Shown: positions 1-5,065 of the stretch, piece by piece
How positions within the stretch are numbered: position 1 is the stretch's first letter
Layout of the letters: each line of letters opens with the position of its first letter
Source: an uncultured Kouleothrix sp.
GTDB lineage: Bacteria; Chloroflexota; Chloroflexia; Chloroflexales; Roseiflexaceae
Direction of reading: 5' to 3'
Length of the DNA: 5,659 bases
NCBI GenBank assembly: GCA_937858455.1
Contig: CALLYN010000321.1
Span: forward strand, 1 to 5,659
Made by a program: the position numbers and the translations under genes
The notes under the pieces: model-generated
The model's input: only the letters and a program-made list of their open reading frames with translations
Told to the model about the DNA's origin: nothing
Database searches by the model: none

Positions 1-2
1 CG

Positions 3-1211
3 CACCTGCCCGATCCGGCGCCGCCGCCACCCCCCGCGCCCGAACAGCAGGCCGAGGAGCCAGCCAAGCGCGCCACTCGCCGGCTGCCGAGCGTCGCGCC
101 GCTCCTCGCCGCGCTGGTGGTGCTGATCGGCGTGGGCCTGGCCTACGGCCAGATCTTCGGCGCCAGACATCAGTCCGGCTCTGAGGTCACAAGCGTGCCC
201 GCCGCCGGCGCTACCACCCTGGCAACAAACACGCCAGCCGAAGCCCTTTCCTACGCCGGCTGGGCCGAAATCCGCGCGCCGCTCAACACAATCAGCACCA
301 CCGAGCAGCTGAATACCGTGGCTGTCTCGCCCGACGGCACGCTGCTCGCCGCCGGCGGGCTCGCCAACGTCGTGCACATCTGGGATCTCGCCACGCTCAA
401 ACCCCTGCGCGACCTCACACAGTCGGCCCAGCCCGACGACACCGTGAACAAGCTGGCATTCTCGCCTGACGGCGCGCTGCTCGCCAGCGTCAGCAGCGGC
501 TACGATCTGCTGCTGTGGAATGTGCGCGACGGCACGCTCGCGCGCCGGCTCCACGGCGCCGACCCGCACGCCGGCATCATTCTGAGCGTGGCATTCTCGC
601 CCGACGGCGCGCTGCTCGCCAGCGGCGCCTCCGACCAGACGATCAAGCTCTGGCGGGTGGCCGACGGCGCGCTGCTGCGCACGCTGCGCGGGCACACCAA
701 TGCCGTAAACAGCGTGGCGTTTTCGCCCGACTCGGCCACGCTGCTCTCGGGCGCCTTTGAAGATACCGGTGGCCCGAGCGACACCCGCGTGCGCCTGTGG
801 CGCGTGAGCGATGGGGCGCTGCTGCGCACCTTCGACGGTGCGACCGGCGGGATCACGAGCGTGGCGTTTTCGCACGACGGCACCAAGGTCGCCGCGGGCT
901 CGTGGGACGAGAACGTCTATGTCTGGCGCGCCGCCGACGGCAAACTGCTCGGCAAACTTGCAGGCAACCTCGTCAACGGCGTCCGCGACCTGGCGTTTTC
1001 GCCCGACGACAGCGCAATTGCGACAGCTGGCGGCGACAGCTATCTGCGGCTGTTCTCCACCGCCGACCTGCGCCAGATCTGCGCGCTGCAAGCGCCGAAC
1101 CTACAAACCTACCAGGGCTGGCTCACCGGCGTCGCGTTCACGCCCAACGGCCGGCATGTGATCACAAGCTCGTACGATTTGACAATTCGCATCTGGGGGA
1201 TACTACCATGA
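3..1211 (+). CDS. Membrane-anchored WD40 beta-propeller protein (5' end outside window)
   Basis: The reading frame is open from the first base, so the true start lies upstream; a GTG at 117 falls inside the membrane helix and is not a credible start. Counting from the codon at 3, residues 1-30 are Pro/Ala/Glu-rich and end in a basic stretch (KRATRR). Residues about 31-52 form one hydrophobic helix. After a linker come seven WD40 repeats (about residues 103-402), each with a V-A-F-S-P-D-G-like strand and an IW/LW/VW end (IWD, LWN, LWR, LWR, VWR, LFS, IWG). Seven repeats fit one complete propeller. The positive-inside pattern suggests a cytoplasmic N-terminus and an outside propeller. Such propellers are protein-interaction platforms, and no catalytic residues are visible. 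In related bacteria this layout can follow an N-terminal Ser/Thr kinase, but that part is not in the window. The stop overlaps the rpiA start. Confidence 0.88.
   Translation, partial: HLPDPAPPPPPAPEQQAEEPAKRATRRLPSVAPLLAALVVLIGVGLAYGQIFGARHQSGSEVTSVPAAGATTLATNTPAEALSYAGWAEIRAPLNTISTTEQLNTVAVSPDGTLLAAGGLANVVHIWDLATLKPLRDLTQSAQPDDTVNKLAFSPDGALLASVSSGYDLLLWNVRDGTLARRLHGADPHAGIILSVAFSPDGALLASGASDQTIKLWRVADGALLRTLRGHTNAVNSVAFSPDSATLLSGAFEDTGGPSDTRVRLWRVSDGALLRTFDGATGGITSVAFSHDGTKVAAGSWDENVYVWRAADGKLLGKLAGNLVNGVRDLAFSPDDSAIATAGGDSYLRLFSTADLRQICALQAPNLQTYQGWLTGVAFTPNGRHVITSSYDLTIRIWGILP
454..624 (+). repeat. Near-identical DNA segments in WD40 repeats 2 and 3
   Basis: Bases 454-489 and 589-624 match at 35 of 36 positions and lie 135 bases (45 codons) apart. 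Both encode the same part of a propeller blade, A-F-S-P-D-G-A-L-L-A-S. The only difference is a silent T/C change. Other blades differ much more at DNA level, which suggests recent blade duplication or gene conversion. Confidence 0.8.
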
Positions 1212-1912
1212 CACCTGATCTTGAATCACTCAAACGCCAGGCTGCCGAGGCAGCGCTGGAGTACGTTCAAAGCGGCATGGCGCTCGGTTTGGGCACTGGC
1301 TCGACGGCCAAGTACCTGCTGTACGGCTTGGCCGATCGGCTGGGCGACGGCCGCCTGCGCGAGATCGTGGGCGTGCCGACATCCGAGCGCACCGCCGCGC
1401 TGGCGCGCGAGCTTGGCATCCCGCTGGCCACGCTGGCGGAGCGCCCGCAGCTCGACCTGGCGATCGACGGCGCCGACGAGATCGACCCGCAGCTCGAGCT
1501 GATCAAGGGGCTGGGCGGGGCGCTGCTGCGCGAGAAGATCGTCGCCGCCTCGGCCGCGCGCATGATCATTGTCAGCGACTCGACCAAGCGCGTCGGCCGG
1601 CTGGGCACGCGCGCGCCGCTGCCGGTGGAGGTGATCGCCTTCGCGCTGCCGCTGGCCGAGCGCCGCCTGTCCGCGCTGGGCTGCACGCCCGTGCTGCGCC
1701 GCGCCGCCGATGGCAGCGCGTTTGTCACCGACGAGGGAAACCATATTCTCGACTGCCGCTTCGGCGACGGCATCGGCGACGCGCGCGCGCTCGACGCCGC
1801 CATCCACGCGATTCCCGGCGTCGTCGAGCACGGCATGTTCATCGGCATGGCGGGCGTCGCGATTGTGGCCGGCGACGGGGGCATCACCAGGCTCGCCCGG
1901 CCGGCTGCGTAG
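1208..1912 (+). CDS. rpiA: Ribose-5-phosphate isomerase A
   Basis: This 234-residue protein interconverts ribose 5-phosphate and ribulose 5-phosphate in the cytoplasmic non-oxidative pentose phosphate pathway. Its length is normal for RpiA (about 220-235). Family motifs appear in order: the phosphate-binding GLGTGSTA (27-34), the IDGADEID active-site block (86-93), KGLGGALLREKI (100-111) with Lys100 and the catalytic-type Glu109, DSTKRVGRLG (124-133), TDEGNHILD (174-182) and the C-terminal PGVVEHGMF (203-211). No key residue is missing. The ATG shares its last two bases with the TGA of the upstream WD40 gene (ATGA), and a GGGGGA ribosome site lies at 1195-1200 with a 7-base spacer. The start is therefore firm, and translational coupling to the upstream gene is likely. 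A longer in-frame extension upstream only reads through the WD40 gene in another frame. Confidence 0.97.
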   Translation: MTPDLESLKRQAAEAALEYVQSGMALGLGTGSTAKYLLYGLADRLGDGRLREIVGVPTSERTAALARELGIPLATLAERPQLDLAIDGADEIDPQLELIKGLGGALLREKIVAASAARMIIVSDSTKRVGRLGTRAPLPVEVIAFALPLAERRLSALGCTPVLRRAADGSAFVTDEGNHILDCRFGDGIGDARALDAAIHAIPGVVEHGMFIGMAGVAIVAGDGGITRLARPAA

Positions 1913-1965
1913 GGTAGGCGCGCGGCCACACGGCGCCGGGCCGAATTTCCACTACCAAACTTACC

Positions 1966-2124
1966 ATGAGGCAGATCACAAGCGACAAGTTTCCGCGCGC
2001 CGGCGGCAACGGCAGCCCGACACACGTCGATTGCATGATCGGCTCGGCCCAGATGGCCGGCGACAGGATCAGCGCCGACGGGCGCGCCGAGCCGCTGATG
2101 CGCGGCGGCGAGTGGGCAGCGTAG
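1966..2124 (+). pseudogene. C-terminal remnant of a family M29 aminopeptidase
   Basis: A 52-codon frame from ATG 1966 to TAG 2124 resembles the last ~45 residues of AmpS/PepS-type M29 metallo-aminopeptidases. It shows GGNGSPTHVDCMIGS, where families typically have GGN-x-S-x-x-HVDFMIGS, with the His and Asp of HVD being metal ligands. It also shows ISADG followed by EPLMRGGEWA, ending at the place where these enzymes end. M29 enzymes are about 370-410 residues, so nearly nine-tenths is absent. The frame is closed by a TAG at 1915-1917, and nothing upstream looks like the missing domain. There is no ribosome site before the ATG. The usual V/I-D-G before ISADG reads G-D-R, and Phe of HVDF is Cys, suggesting drift. 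It is most likely a decayed fragment left after a deletion, perhaps when rpiA came to lie here. The family match is from memory of the motif, not a search. Confidence 0.6.
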
Positions 2125-2148
2125 CGCGCCTCGCCCTTCGCCGGCGCT

Positions 2149-2190
2149 GCGTCGGCCGGCTCACGTCTTCGGGCGTGGGCCGGCCGACGC
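2149..2190. repeat. 19-bp inverted repeat with TTCG loop
   Basis: Arms 2149-2167 and 2172-2190 pair along their full length. The outer 12 pairs (GCGTCGGCCGGC with its exact complement) are perfect, and the inner seven include two G-T wobbles. The loop is C(TTCG)G, the exceptionally stable RNA tetraloop. It lies 24 bases after the M29 remnant and may end the WD40-rpiA transcript. No T-run follows (next bases TACGTTCG), so a classical intrinsic terminator is not proven; a dispersed palindromic repeat is the alternative. Confidence 0.7.
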
Positions 2191-2316
2191 TACGTTCGCC
2201 ATCCGCCGCCGCCTGGTTGCGCATCCCTCCAAGCTTCCTGTAAACCATTCGGGTGCTGCGAATTTCGCGGTGGCATGCACTATGCTATGCCTGGCATTGT
2301 CGCCTGCGTCTTCGGT

Positions 2317-2322
2317 TACAAT
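2317..2322 (+). promoter_or_regulatory. Possible -10 box for the transporter gene
   Basis: TACAAT matches the TATAAT consensus at five of six positions and sits in an otherwise GC-rich area. No good -35 box lies at 16-18 bases upstream; the nearest, TTGTCG at 2297-2302, is only 14 bases away. If used, the transcript would carry a structured leader of about 195 bases before the transporter start. Confidence 0.35.
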
Positions 2323-2375
2323 GGGCATCGACGTCGCCTGATTATACGCTCTTCGCTTGTTCACGTATAGATTCC

Positions 2376-2408
2376 GTTGCACTGCGTGGCTTCGCCACGC
2401 AGTGCAAC
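2376..2408. repeat. Perfect 15-bp hairpin with TTC loop
   Basis: Arms 2376-2390 (GTTGCACTGCGTGGC) and 2394-2408 are exact reverse complements around a three-base loop. On the plus strand it is followed by ACAAAAAGAAATT, not a T-run. It may be a structured element in the transporter leader, a palindromic repeat, or part of a minus-strand terminator region. Confidence 0.75.
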
Positions 2409-2422
2409 ACAAAAAGAAATTC

Positions 2423-2443
2423 GGGGGCGGCAAAGCCGTCCCC
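2423..2443 (-). terminator. Hairpin followed by T-rich tract on the minus strand
   Basis: Arms 2423-2431 and 2435-2443 form nine pairs (one G-T) around AAA. Read on the minus strand, the stem is followed by GAATTTCTTTTT, which resembles an intrinsic terminator facing left. No minus-strand gene is seen upstream of it in this window before 3914, so its use is unclear. On the plus strand it would be a leader hairpin. Confidence 0.35.
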
Positions 2444-2456
2444 AAACCCCCACCAA

Positions 2457-2498
2457 AGTGTATGTAATCAAGCGAATAGTGTATGTAATCAAGCGAAT
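2457..2498 (+). repeat. Perfect 21-bp tandem duplication
   Basis: Two adjacent 21-base units, 2457-2477 and 2478-2498, are identical (AGTGTATGTAATCAAGCGAAT). A 21-bp period equals two helical turns, placing both copies on the same DNA face. They lie 28-69 bases before the transporter ATG. Confidence 0.9.
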
Positions 2499-2510
2499 TT
2501 GGTATTACAT
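2462..2510 (+). promoter_or_regulatory. Three phased ATGTAAT heptamers, candidate operator
   Basis: ATGTAAT occurs at 2462-2468 and 2483-2489, and its inverse ATTACAT at 2504-2510. The centres (2465, 2486, 2507) are exactly 21 bp apart. The last ends four bases before the ribosome site. The layout fits an operator for a metal-sensing repressor. It could equally form an RNA hairpin between heptamer 3 and either upstream copy. No match to a known Zur, SmtB/ArsR or MerR box was recognised. Confidence 0.45.
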
Positions 2511-2513
2511 CAC

Positions 2514-2518
2514 AGGAG
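2514..2518 (+). promoter_or_regulatory. Ribosome binding site fixing the transporter start
   Basis: AGGAG lies seven bases before the ATG at 2526. It selects this start over the in-frame codons back to 2253, which have no such site and precede non-protein-like sequence. Confidence 0.85.
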
Positions 2519-2525
2519 TATCGGT

Positions 2526-3776
2526 ATGAAGCAGCCGCACGAGCATCAGCTGCAGGCTTCGCAGGCGCCTGAGCCAGGCAAGCAAGGTGGCGCCCACGAG
2601 CACGACGACCACGACCACGGCCACCCGCACGATGACCACGACGACCATGATCACAACCACCCGCACGACGAGCACGACCACGACCACGGCCACCCGCACG
2701 ATGACCACGACCACGGCCACCCGCACGATGACCACGACCACGACCACAGCGACCACGACCACGGCCATGATCATGCGCATGCGAGCGGCCTGCGCGGACT
2801 GCTCGGCGAGCTGTTTCACTCGCACAGCCACAGCGAGCCGCGCAGCGACCGCGCGCTCGAGAGCAGCGAGCGCGGCATCTGGGCGCTGAAGGTATCGCTG
2901 GCCGGGCTGCTGGCCACGGCGATCTTTCAGGTGGTGATCGTGCTGATCAGCGGCAGCGCCGCGCTGCTGGCCGACACCATCCACAACTTCGCCGACGCGC
3001 TTACCGCCGTGCCGCTATGGATCGCGTTTGCGATCGGCCGCCGGCCGCCGACGCGCCGCTACACCTACGGCTTCCGCCGCGCCGAAGACCTGGCTGGCAT
3101 CTTCATTGTGCTGGTGATGCTGGCCAGCGCCGCGCTGGCAGCCTGGGAGTCATTCCGCAAGCTGATCGACCCCCAGCCGCTGAGCAATGTCTACTGGGTG
3201 ATGGCGGCCGCGGTCGTCGGCTTTCTAGGCAACGAGCTGGTGGCGATCTTTCGCATCCGCGTCGGCCGCGAGATCGGCAGCGCCGCGCTCGAGGCCGATG
3301 GCCTGCACGCGCGCACCGACGGCCTGACATCGCTGGCCGTGCTGGTGGGCGCGCTCGGTGTGCTGCTCGGCTTTCCCCAGGCCGACCCGATCGTCGGGCT
3401 GCTGATCACGCTGCCGATCCTGCAGGTGGTGTGGGGCGCCGCCAAGACGATCTGGGAGCGGCTGATGGACGCGGTCGACCCGGCGCTCGTCGACGCGATC
3501 GAGCGCGGCGCCCAGCGTGTTGAAGGCGTGCGCGATGTGTATGGTACTCGGGTGCGCTGGCTGGGGCACAACCTCGAGGCCGAGCTGTACGCCAGCGTCG
3601 ACGGCGCGCTCAGCACTGTGCAGAGCCACGCGATCGCGATCGCGATCGAGCACGCGCTGCTGCACGACCTGCCGCGCCTCGAAACCGTGACGATCCACAT
3701 CGACCCAGTCGGCGCCAACGGCGAAGACTTTCACGCCGAGATGGCGCACCACCGCAACGGCTCGCGCGCGCGCTGA
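2526..3776 (+). CDS. Cation diffusion facilitator (CDF) transporter, probably Zn2+ efflux, His-rich N-terminus
   Basis: This 416-residue inner-membrane protein should export divalent metal, most likely Zn2+, in exchange for protons. Residues 24-85 are a His/Asp tail. Six membrane helices follow at roughly 119-142, 147-170, 187-208, 222-245, 262-283 and 286-305. The paired metal-site motifs of Zn-type CDFs are intact: H153-x3-D157 in helix 2 and H261-x3-D265 in helix 5. HxxxD in both helices is typical of the ZitB/CzcD/ZnT zinc group, whereas YiiP has D at the first position. A cytoplasmic ferredoxin-like domain follows (about 317-395), ending in the VTIHIDP strand, then a short tail with HAEMAHHR. 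Typical CDFs are about 300 residues; the excess is mainly the N-terminal tail. The gene appears monocistronic, with a repeat-bearing leader before it and a strong hairpin after it. Cobalt, cadmium or nickel transport cannot be excluded. Confidence 0.93.
   Translation: MKQPHEHQLQASQAPEPGKQGGAHEHDDHDHGHPHDDHDDHDHNHPHDEHDHDHGHPHDDHDHGHPHDDHDHDHSDHDHGHDHAHASGLRGLLGELFHSHSHSEPRSDRALESSERGIWALKVSLAGLLATAIFQVVIVLISGSAALLADTIHNFADALTAVPLWIAFAIGRRPPTRRYTYGFRRAEDLAGIFIVLVMLASAALAAWESFRKLIDPQPLSNVYWVMAAAVVGFLGNELVAIFRIRVGREIGSAALEADGLHARTDGLTSLAVLVGALGVLLGFPQADPIVGLLITLPILQVVWGAAKTIWERLMDAVDPALVDAIERGAQRVEGVRDVYGTRVRWLGHNLEAELYASVDGALSTVQSHAIAIAIEHALLHDLPRLETVTIHIDPVGANGEDFHAEMAHHRNGSRAR
2595..2780 (+). 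repeat. His/Asp-rich repeat tract in the CDF N-terminus
   Basis: These 62 codons (residues 24-85) encode 28 His and 21 Asp. The unit HDHGHPHDDHD recurs three times; DNA copies starting at 2610, 2679 and 2706 are near-identical, with the last two offset by 27 bases (nine codons). The repeats suggest growth by slippage or recombination. Such tails bind zinc and can buffer it or feed the transporter. Confidence 0.9.
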
Positions 3777-3815
3777 TGCTCTTGGGCCAACCCGCTGTAA
3801 AGCTGGTAGGAAACA

Positions 3816-3865
3816 GCTGTTTGTGATGCCCTGCCCGGCTTTGCCGGCAGGGCATCACAAACAGC
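3816..3865. terminator. Long hairpin between convergent genes
   Basis: Arms of 19 perfect pairs (3816-3834 with 3847-3865) continue past one bulged C into CGGC/GCCG and close on a TTT loop. It lies 39 bases after the transporter stop and 48 bases from the stop of the converging polyprenyl synthase, the right place for a two-way terminator. The T-tracts are poor: on the minus strand TGTTTCC follows, and on the plus strand AAAAG. Termination is therefore inferred from position and stem strength. Confidence 0.65.
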
Positions 3866-3913
3866 AAAAGATCGCACGGAGAATTGGTATCAGCCCTGGC
3901 ACCTTCGGGGAAG

Positions 3914-4879
3914 TCAGGCGCCGCGCGCCACCACGAAGTGGGCGATCTCGGCGAGCGCCTGCTTGGCACGGCTGTCGGGGAAGGGCGCGAGATGCTCGAG
4001 CGCGCGCTCGGCATACTGGCGCGCATCGGCGATTGCGCGCGCGTCGGCGCCCAGCCGGCGCACCTCGTCGATCGCCCACTGCACCTGCGCGTCTTCGAGC
4101 GGCTGCTGGTCGATCACGCCGGCCAGGTCGGGGCCGCCGCCGTGTTCGACGGCATAGATCAGCGGGAGCGTGATCGTGCCCTCGCGCAGGTCGTTGCCGG
4201 CCGGCTTGCCAAGCGTCTCGGCGTCGCCGACATAGTCGAGCACGTCGTCGACGATCTGGAAGGCCAGCCCGAGATCGTAGCCGAAGCGCCCCAGCGCGTC
4301 GACCTGCTCGGGCGTGCCGCCGCCGCAGATCATGCCGGCTTTGCAGCCGGCCTCGAATAGCGCGGCCGTCTTGCAGCCGATCTTATAGAGGTACTGCTCG
4401 AGCGCCACGTCGAGCGGCGCGACATTCAGCACCGGCGAAAGCTCCCCCTCGCAGATCGTCATCACGCCGCGCGAAAAATAGCCGATGATCCGCGGGTCGG
4501 GCGCGAGCGCCATCTCGGCCGCCGCCAACGCGAACAGGTAGTCGCCGACCATGAGCGCCACGTCGCCATCCCAGCGCGTGTGCACCGTCACCGTGCCACG
4601 GCGGCGCTCGGCCTGATCGACCAGGTCGTCGTGCACCAGCGACGCGGCGTGGATCAGCTCGACGGCCGCCGCAGAGTGGATCACCCGATCGAGATCGTAG
4701 CTGCCAAGCTGGGCGGCCAGCAGCGTCAGCGCGGCGCGAATGCGCTTGCCCCCCGAGGTAAGAATATGCTGGCCGGCAACGCGGATCACCGCGAGGCGCG
4801 GCTGTACGCGCTCGACAATAATACGATCGACATGCTCAAGGTCGGCGAGCAGTGCTGGGTGGATCGGGAGCTGGCTCAT
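3914..4879 (-). CDS. All-trans polyprenyl diphosphate synthase
   Basis: The 321-residue protein adds isopentenyl diphosphate units to an allylic diphosphate, making prenyl chains for quinones, carotenoids or other isoprenoids. Family motifs are complete: GGKRIR (43-48), first Asp-rich motif DDLVD (84-88) followed by ERRRGTVTVH, KTAALFEAG (170-178), second Asp-rich motif DDVLD (211-215) and GNDLREGTITLPLIYA (228-243). Ala79, five residues before the first Asp motif, is small, which in this family fits long-chain products; it resembles IspB/HepT-type enzymes, but product length cannot be fixed from sequence. The ATG at 4879 is supported by AGGA seven bases upstream and by a strong promoter further up. 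The frame stays open to 5428, but that part runs antisense to the divergent gene and is not protein-like. The gene converges on the CDF transporter. Confidence 0.95.
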   Translation of the reverse strand: MSQLPIHPALLADLEHVDRIIVERVQPRLAVIRVAGQHILTSGGKRIRAALTLLAAQLGSYDLDRVIHSAAAVELIHAASLVHDDLVDQAERRRGTVTVHTRWDGDVALMVGDYLFALAAAEMALAPDPRIIGYFSRGVMTICEGELSPVLNVAPLDVALEQYLYKIGCKTAALFEAGCKAGMICGGGTPEQVDALGRFGYDLGLAFQIVDDVLDYVGDAETLGKPAGNDLREGTITLPLIYAVEHGGGPDLAGVIDQQPLEDAQVQWAIDEVRRLGADARAIADARQYAERALEHLAPFPDSRAKQALAEIAHFVVARGA

Positions 4880-4886
4880 AATTCTA

Positions 4887-4890
4887 TCCT
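4887..4890 (-). promoter_or_regulatory. Ribosome binding site of the polyprenyl synthase
   Basis: AGGA on the minus strand lies seven bases before the ATG at 4879 and decides this start over upstream in-frame codons. A leader hairpin (4891-4914) touches its upstream edge. Confidence 0.75.
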
Positions 4891-4914
4891 GACGGGATGC
4901 AATGCGCTCCCGTC
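4891..4914 (-). promoter_or_regulatory. Leader hairpin next to the ribosome site
   Basis: Arms GACGGGA (4891-4897) and TCCCGTC (4908-4914) are perfect complements, with a small inner GC/GC pairing. In the polyprenyl synthase mRNA this stem ends directly at the AGGA ribosome site, so it could modulate ribosome access. A role is unproven. Confidence 0.45.
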
Positions 4915-4934
4915 GATTGTGAATTGCGCCGTTG

Positions 4935-4963
4935 AGCATACCCGAAACGCGCACGCCTGTCAA
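4935..4963 (-). promoter_or_regulatory. Sigma-70-type promoter of the polyprenyl synthase
   Basis: On the minus strand a perfect -35 TTGACA (4958-4963) and a -10 TATGCT (4935-4940, four of six matches) are separated by exactly 17 bases. Transcription would start near 4928, giving a leader of about 49 bases before the ATG. Confidence 0.8.
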
Positions 4964-4998
4964 CCAAGCTGCGGCGATCACCGCCGCGACCGTTGTGG

Positions 4999-5004
4999 TA
5001 AAAT
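4999..5004 (+). promoter_or_regulatory. Candidate -10 box of the divergent gene
   Basis: TAAAAT in the A+T-rich patch GGTAAAATAAT matches five of six consensus bases and lies about 60 bases before the ATG at 5066. No -35 hexamer at 16-18 bases upstream is convincing. It would fire back to back with the polyprenyl synthase promoter. Confidence 0.45.
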
Positions 5005-5053
5005 AATCGCAAACTTCTCGGCGTTTCCTCTTGGTGTCCCGGTATCGAACTGT

Positions 5054-5058
5054 AGGGA
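5054..5058 (+). promoter_or_regulatory. Ribosome binding site of the divergent gene
   Basis: AGGGA sits seven bases before the ATG at 5066 and supports that start against the in-frame extension back to 4580, which only reads antisense through the polyprenyl synthase. Confidence 0.7.
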
Positions 5059-5065
5059 TCGCGTC

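Larger units (their letters stand above)
2125..2525. other. Non-coding region before the zinc transporter gene
   Basis: No credible gene is seen in these 401 bases. The transporter frame stays open back to 2253 by chance, but the composition there is not protein-like and it reads through hairpins and tandem repeats. The region holds, in order, a 42-base hairpin (2149-2190), a promoter-like TACAAT (2317), a 33-base hairpin (2376-2408), a 21-base hairpin (2423-2443), a 21-bp tandem duplication (2457-2498) and the ribosome site (2514-2518). G+C drops clearly from about 2450 onward. Confidence 0.75.

Noticed and set aside
1226..2025. Long minus-strand frames opposite rpiA
   Set aside because: Ala/Arg-rich shadows of high-GC coding DNA; the plus-strand RpiA motifs are complete.
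2457..2498. Minimal CRISPR-like repeat
   Set aside because: Two directly adjacent copies without spacers, and no cas gene nearby.
2253..2525. In-frame N-terminal extension of the CDF transporter
   Set aside because: It crosses two hairpins and the tandem repeat, is not protein-like, and AGGAG at 2514 points to ATG 2526.
2587..2889. Plus-strand Thr/Met-rich frame in the same tract
   Set aside because: Frame-shifted reading of the His/Asp repeats; the CDF frame explains the sequence fully.
2505..2984. Minus-strand 159-codon frame rich in Val (runs of V and AVVVV)
   Set aside because: It is the complement of the His/Asp codon tract of the CDF gene (GAC/CAC read backwards as GTC/GTG); it has no ribosome site and no family resemblance.
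3630..3648. Triple GCGATC repeat containing overlapping GCGATCGC octamers (HIP1-like)
   Set aside because: It lies inside the CDF coding frame and simply encodes Ala-Ile three times; a single occurrence is not evidence of a HIP1-type genome.
3893..3918. Small hairpin CTTC-GGG-GAAG with outer CCTG/CAGG near the polyprenyl synthase stop
   Set aside because: Only four plus four pairs with unmatched bases between, far weaker than the neighbouring 3816-3865 stem.
4580..5065. In-frame upstream extension of the divergent gene
   Set aside because: It is antisense to the first part of the polyprenyl synthase, whose motifs are clear; ATG 5066 has its own ribosome site.
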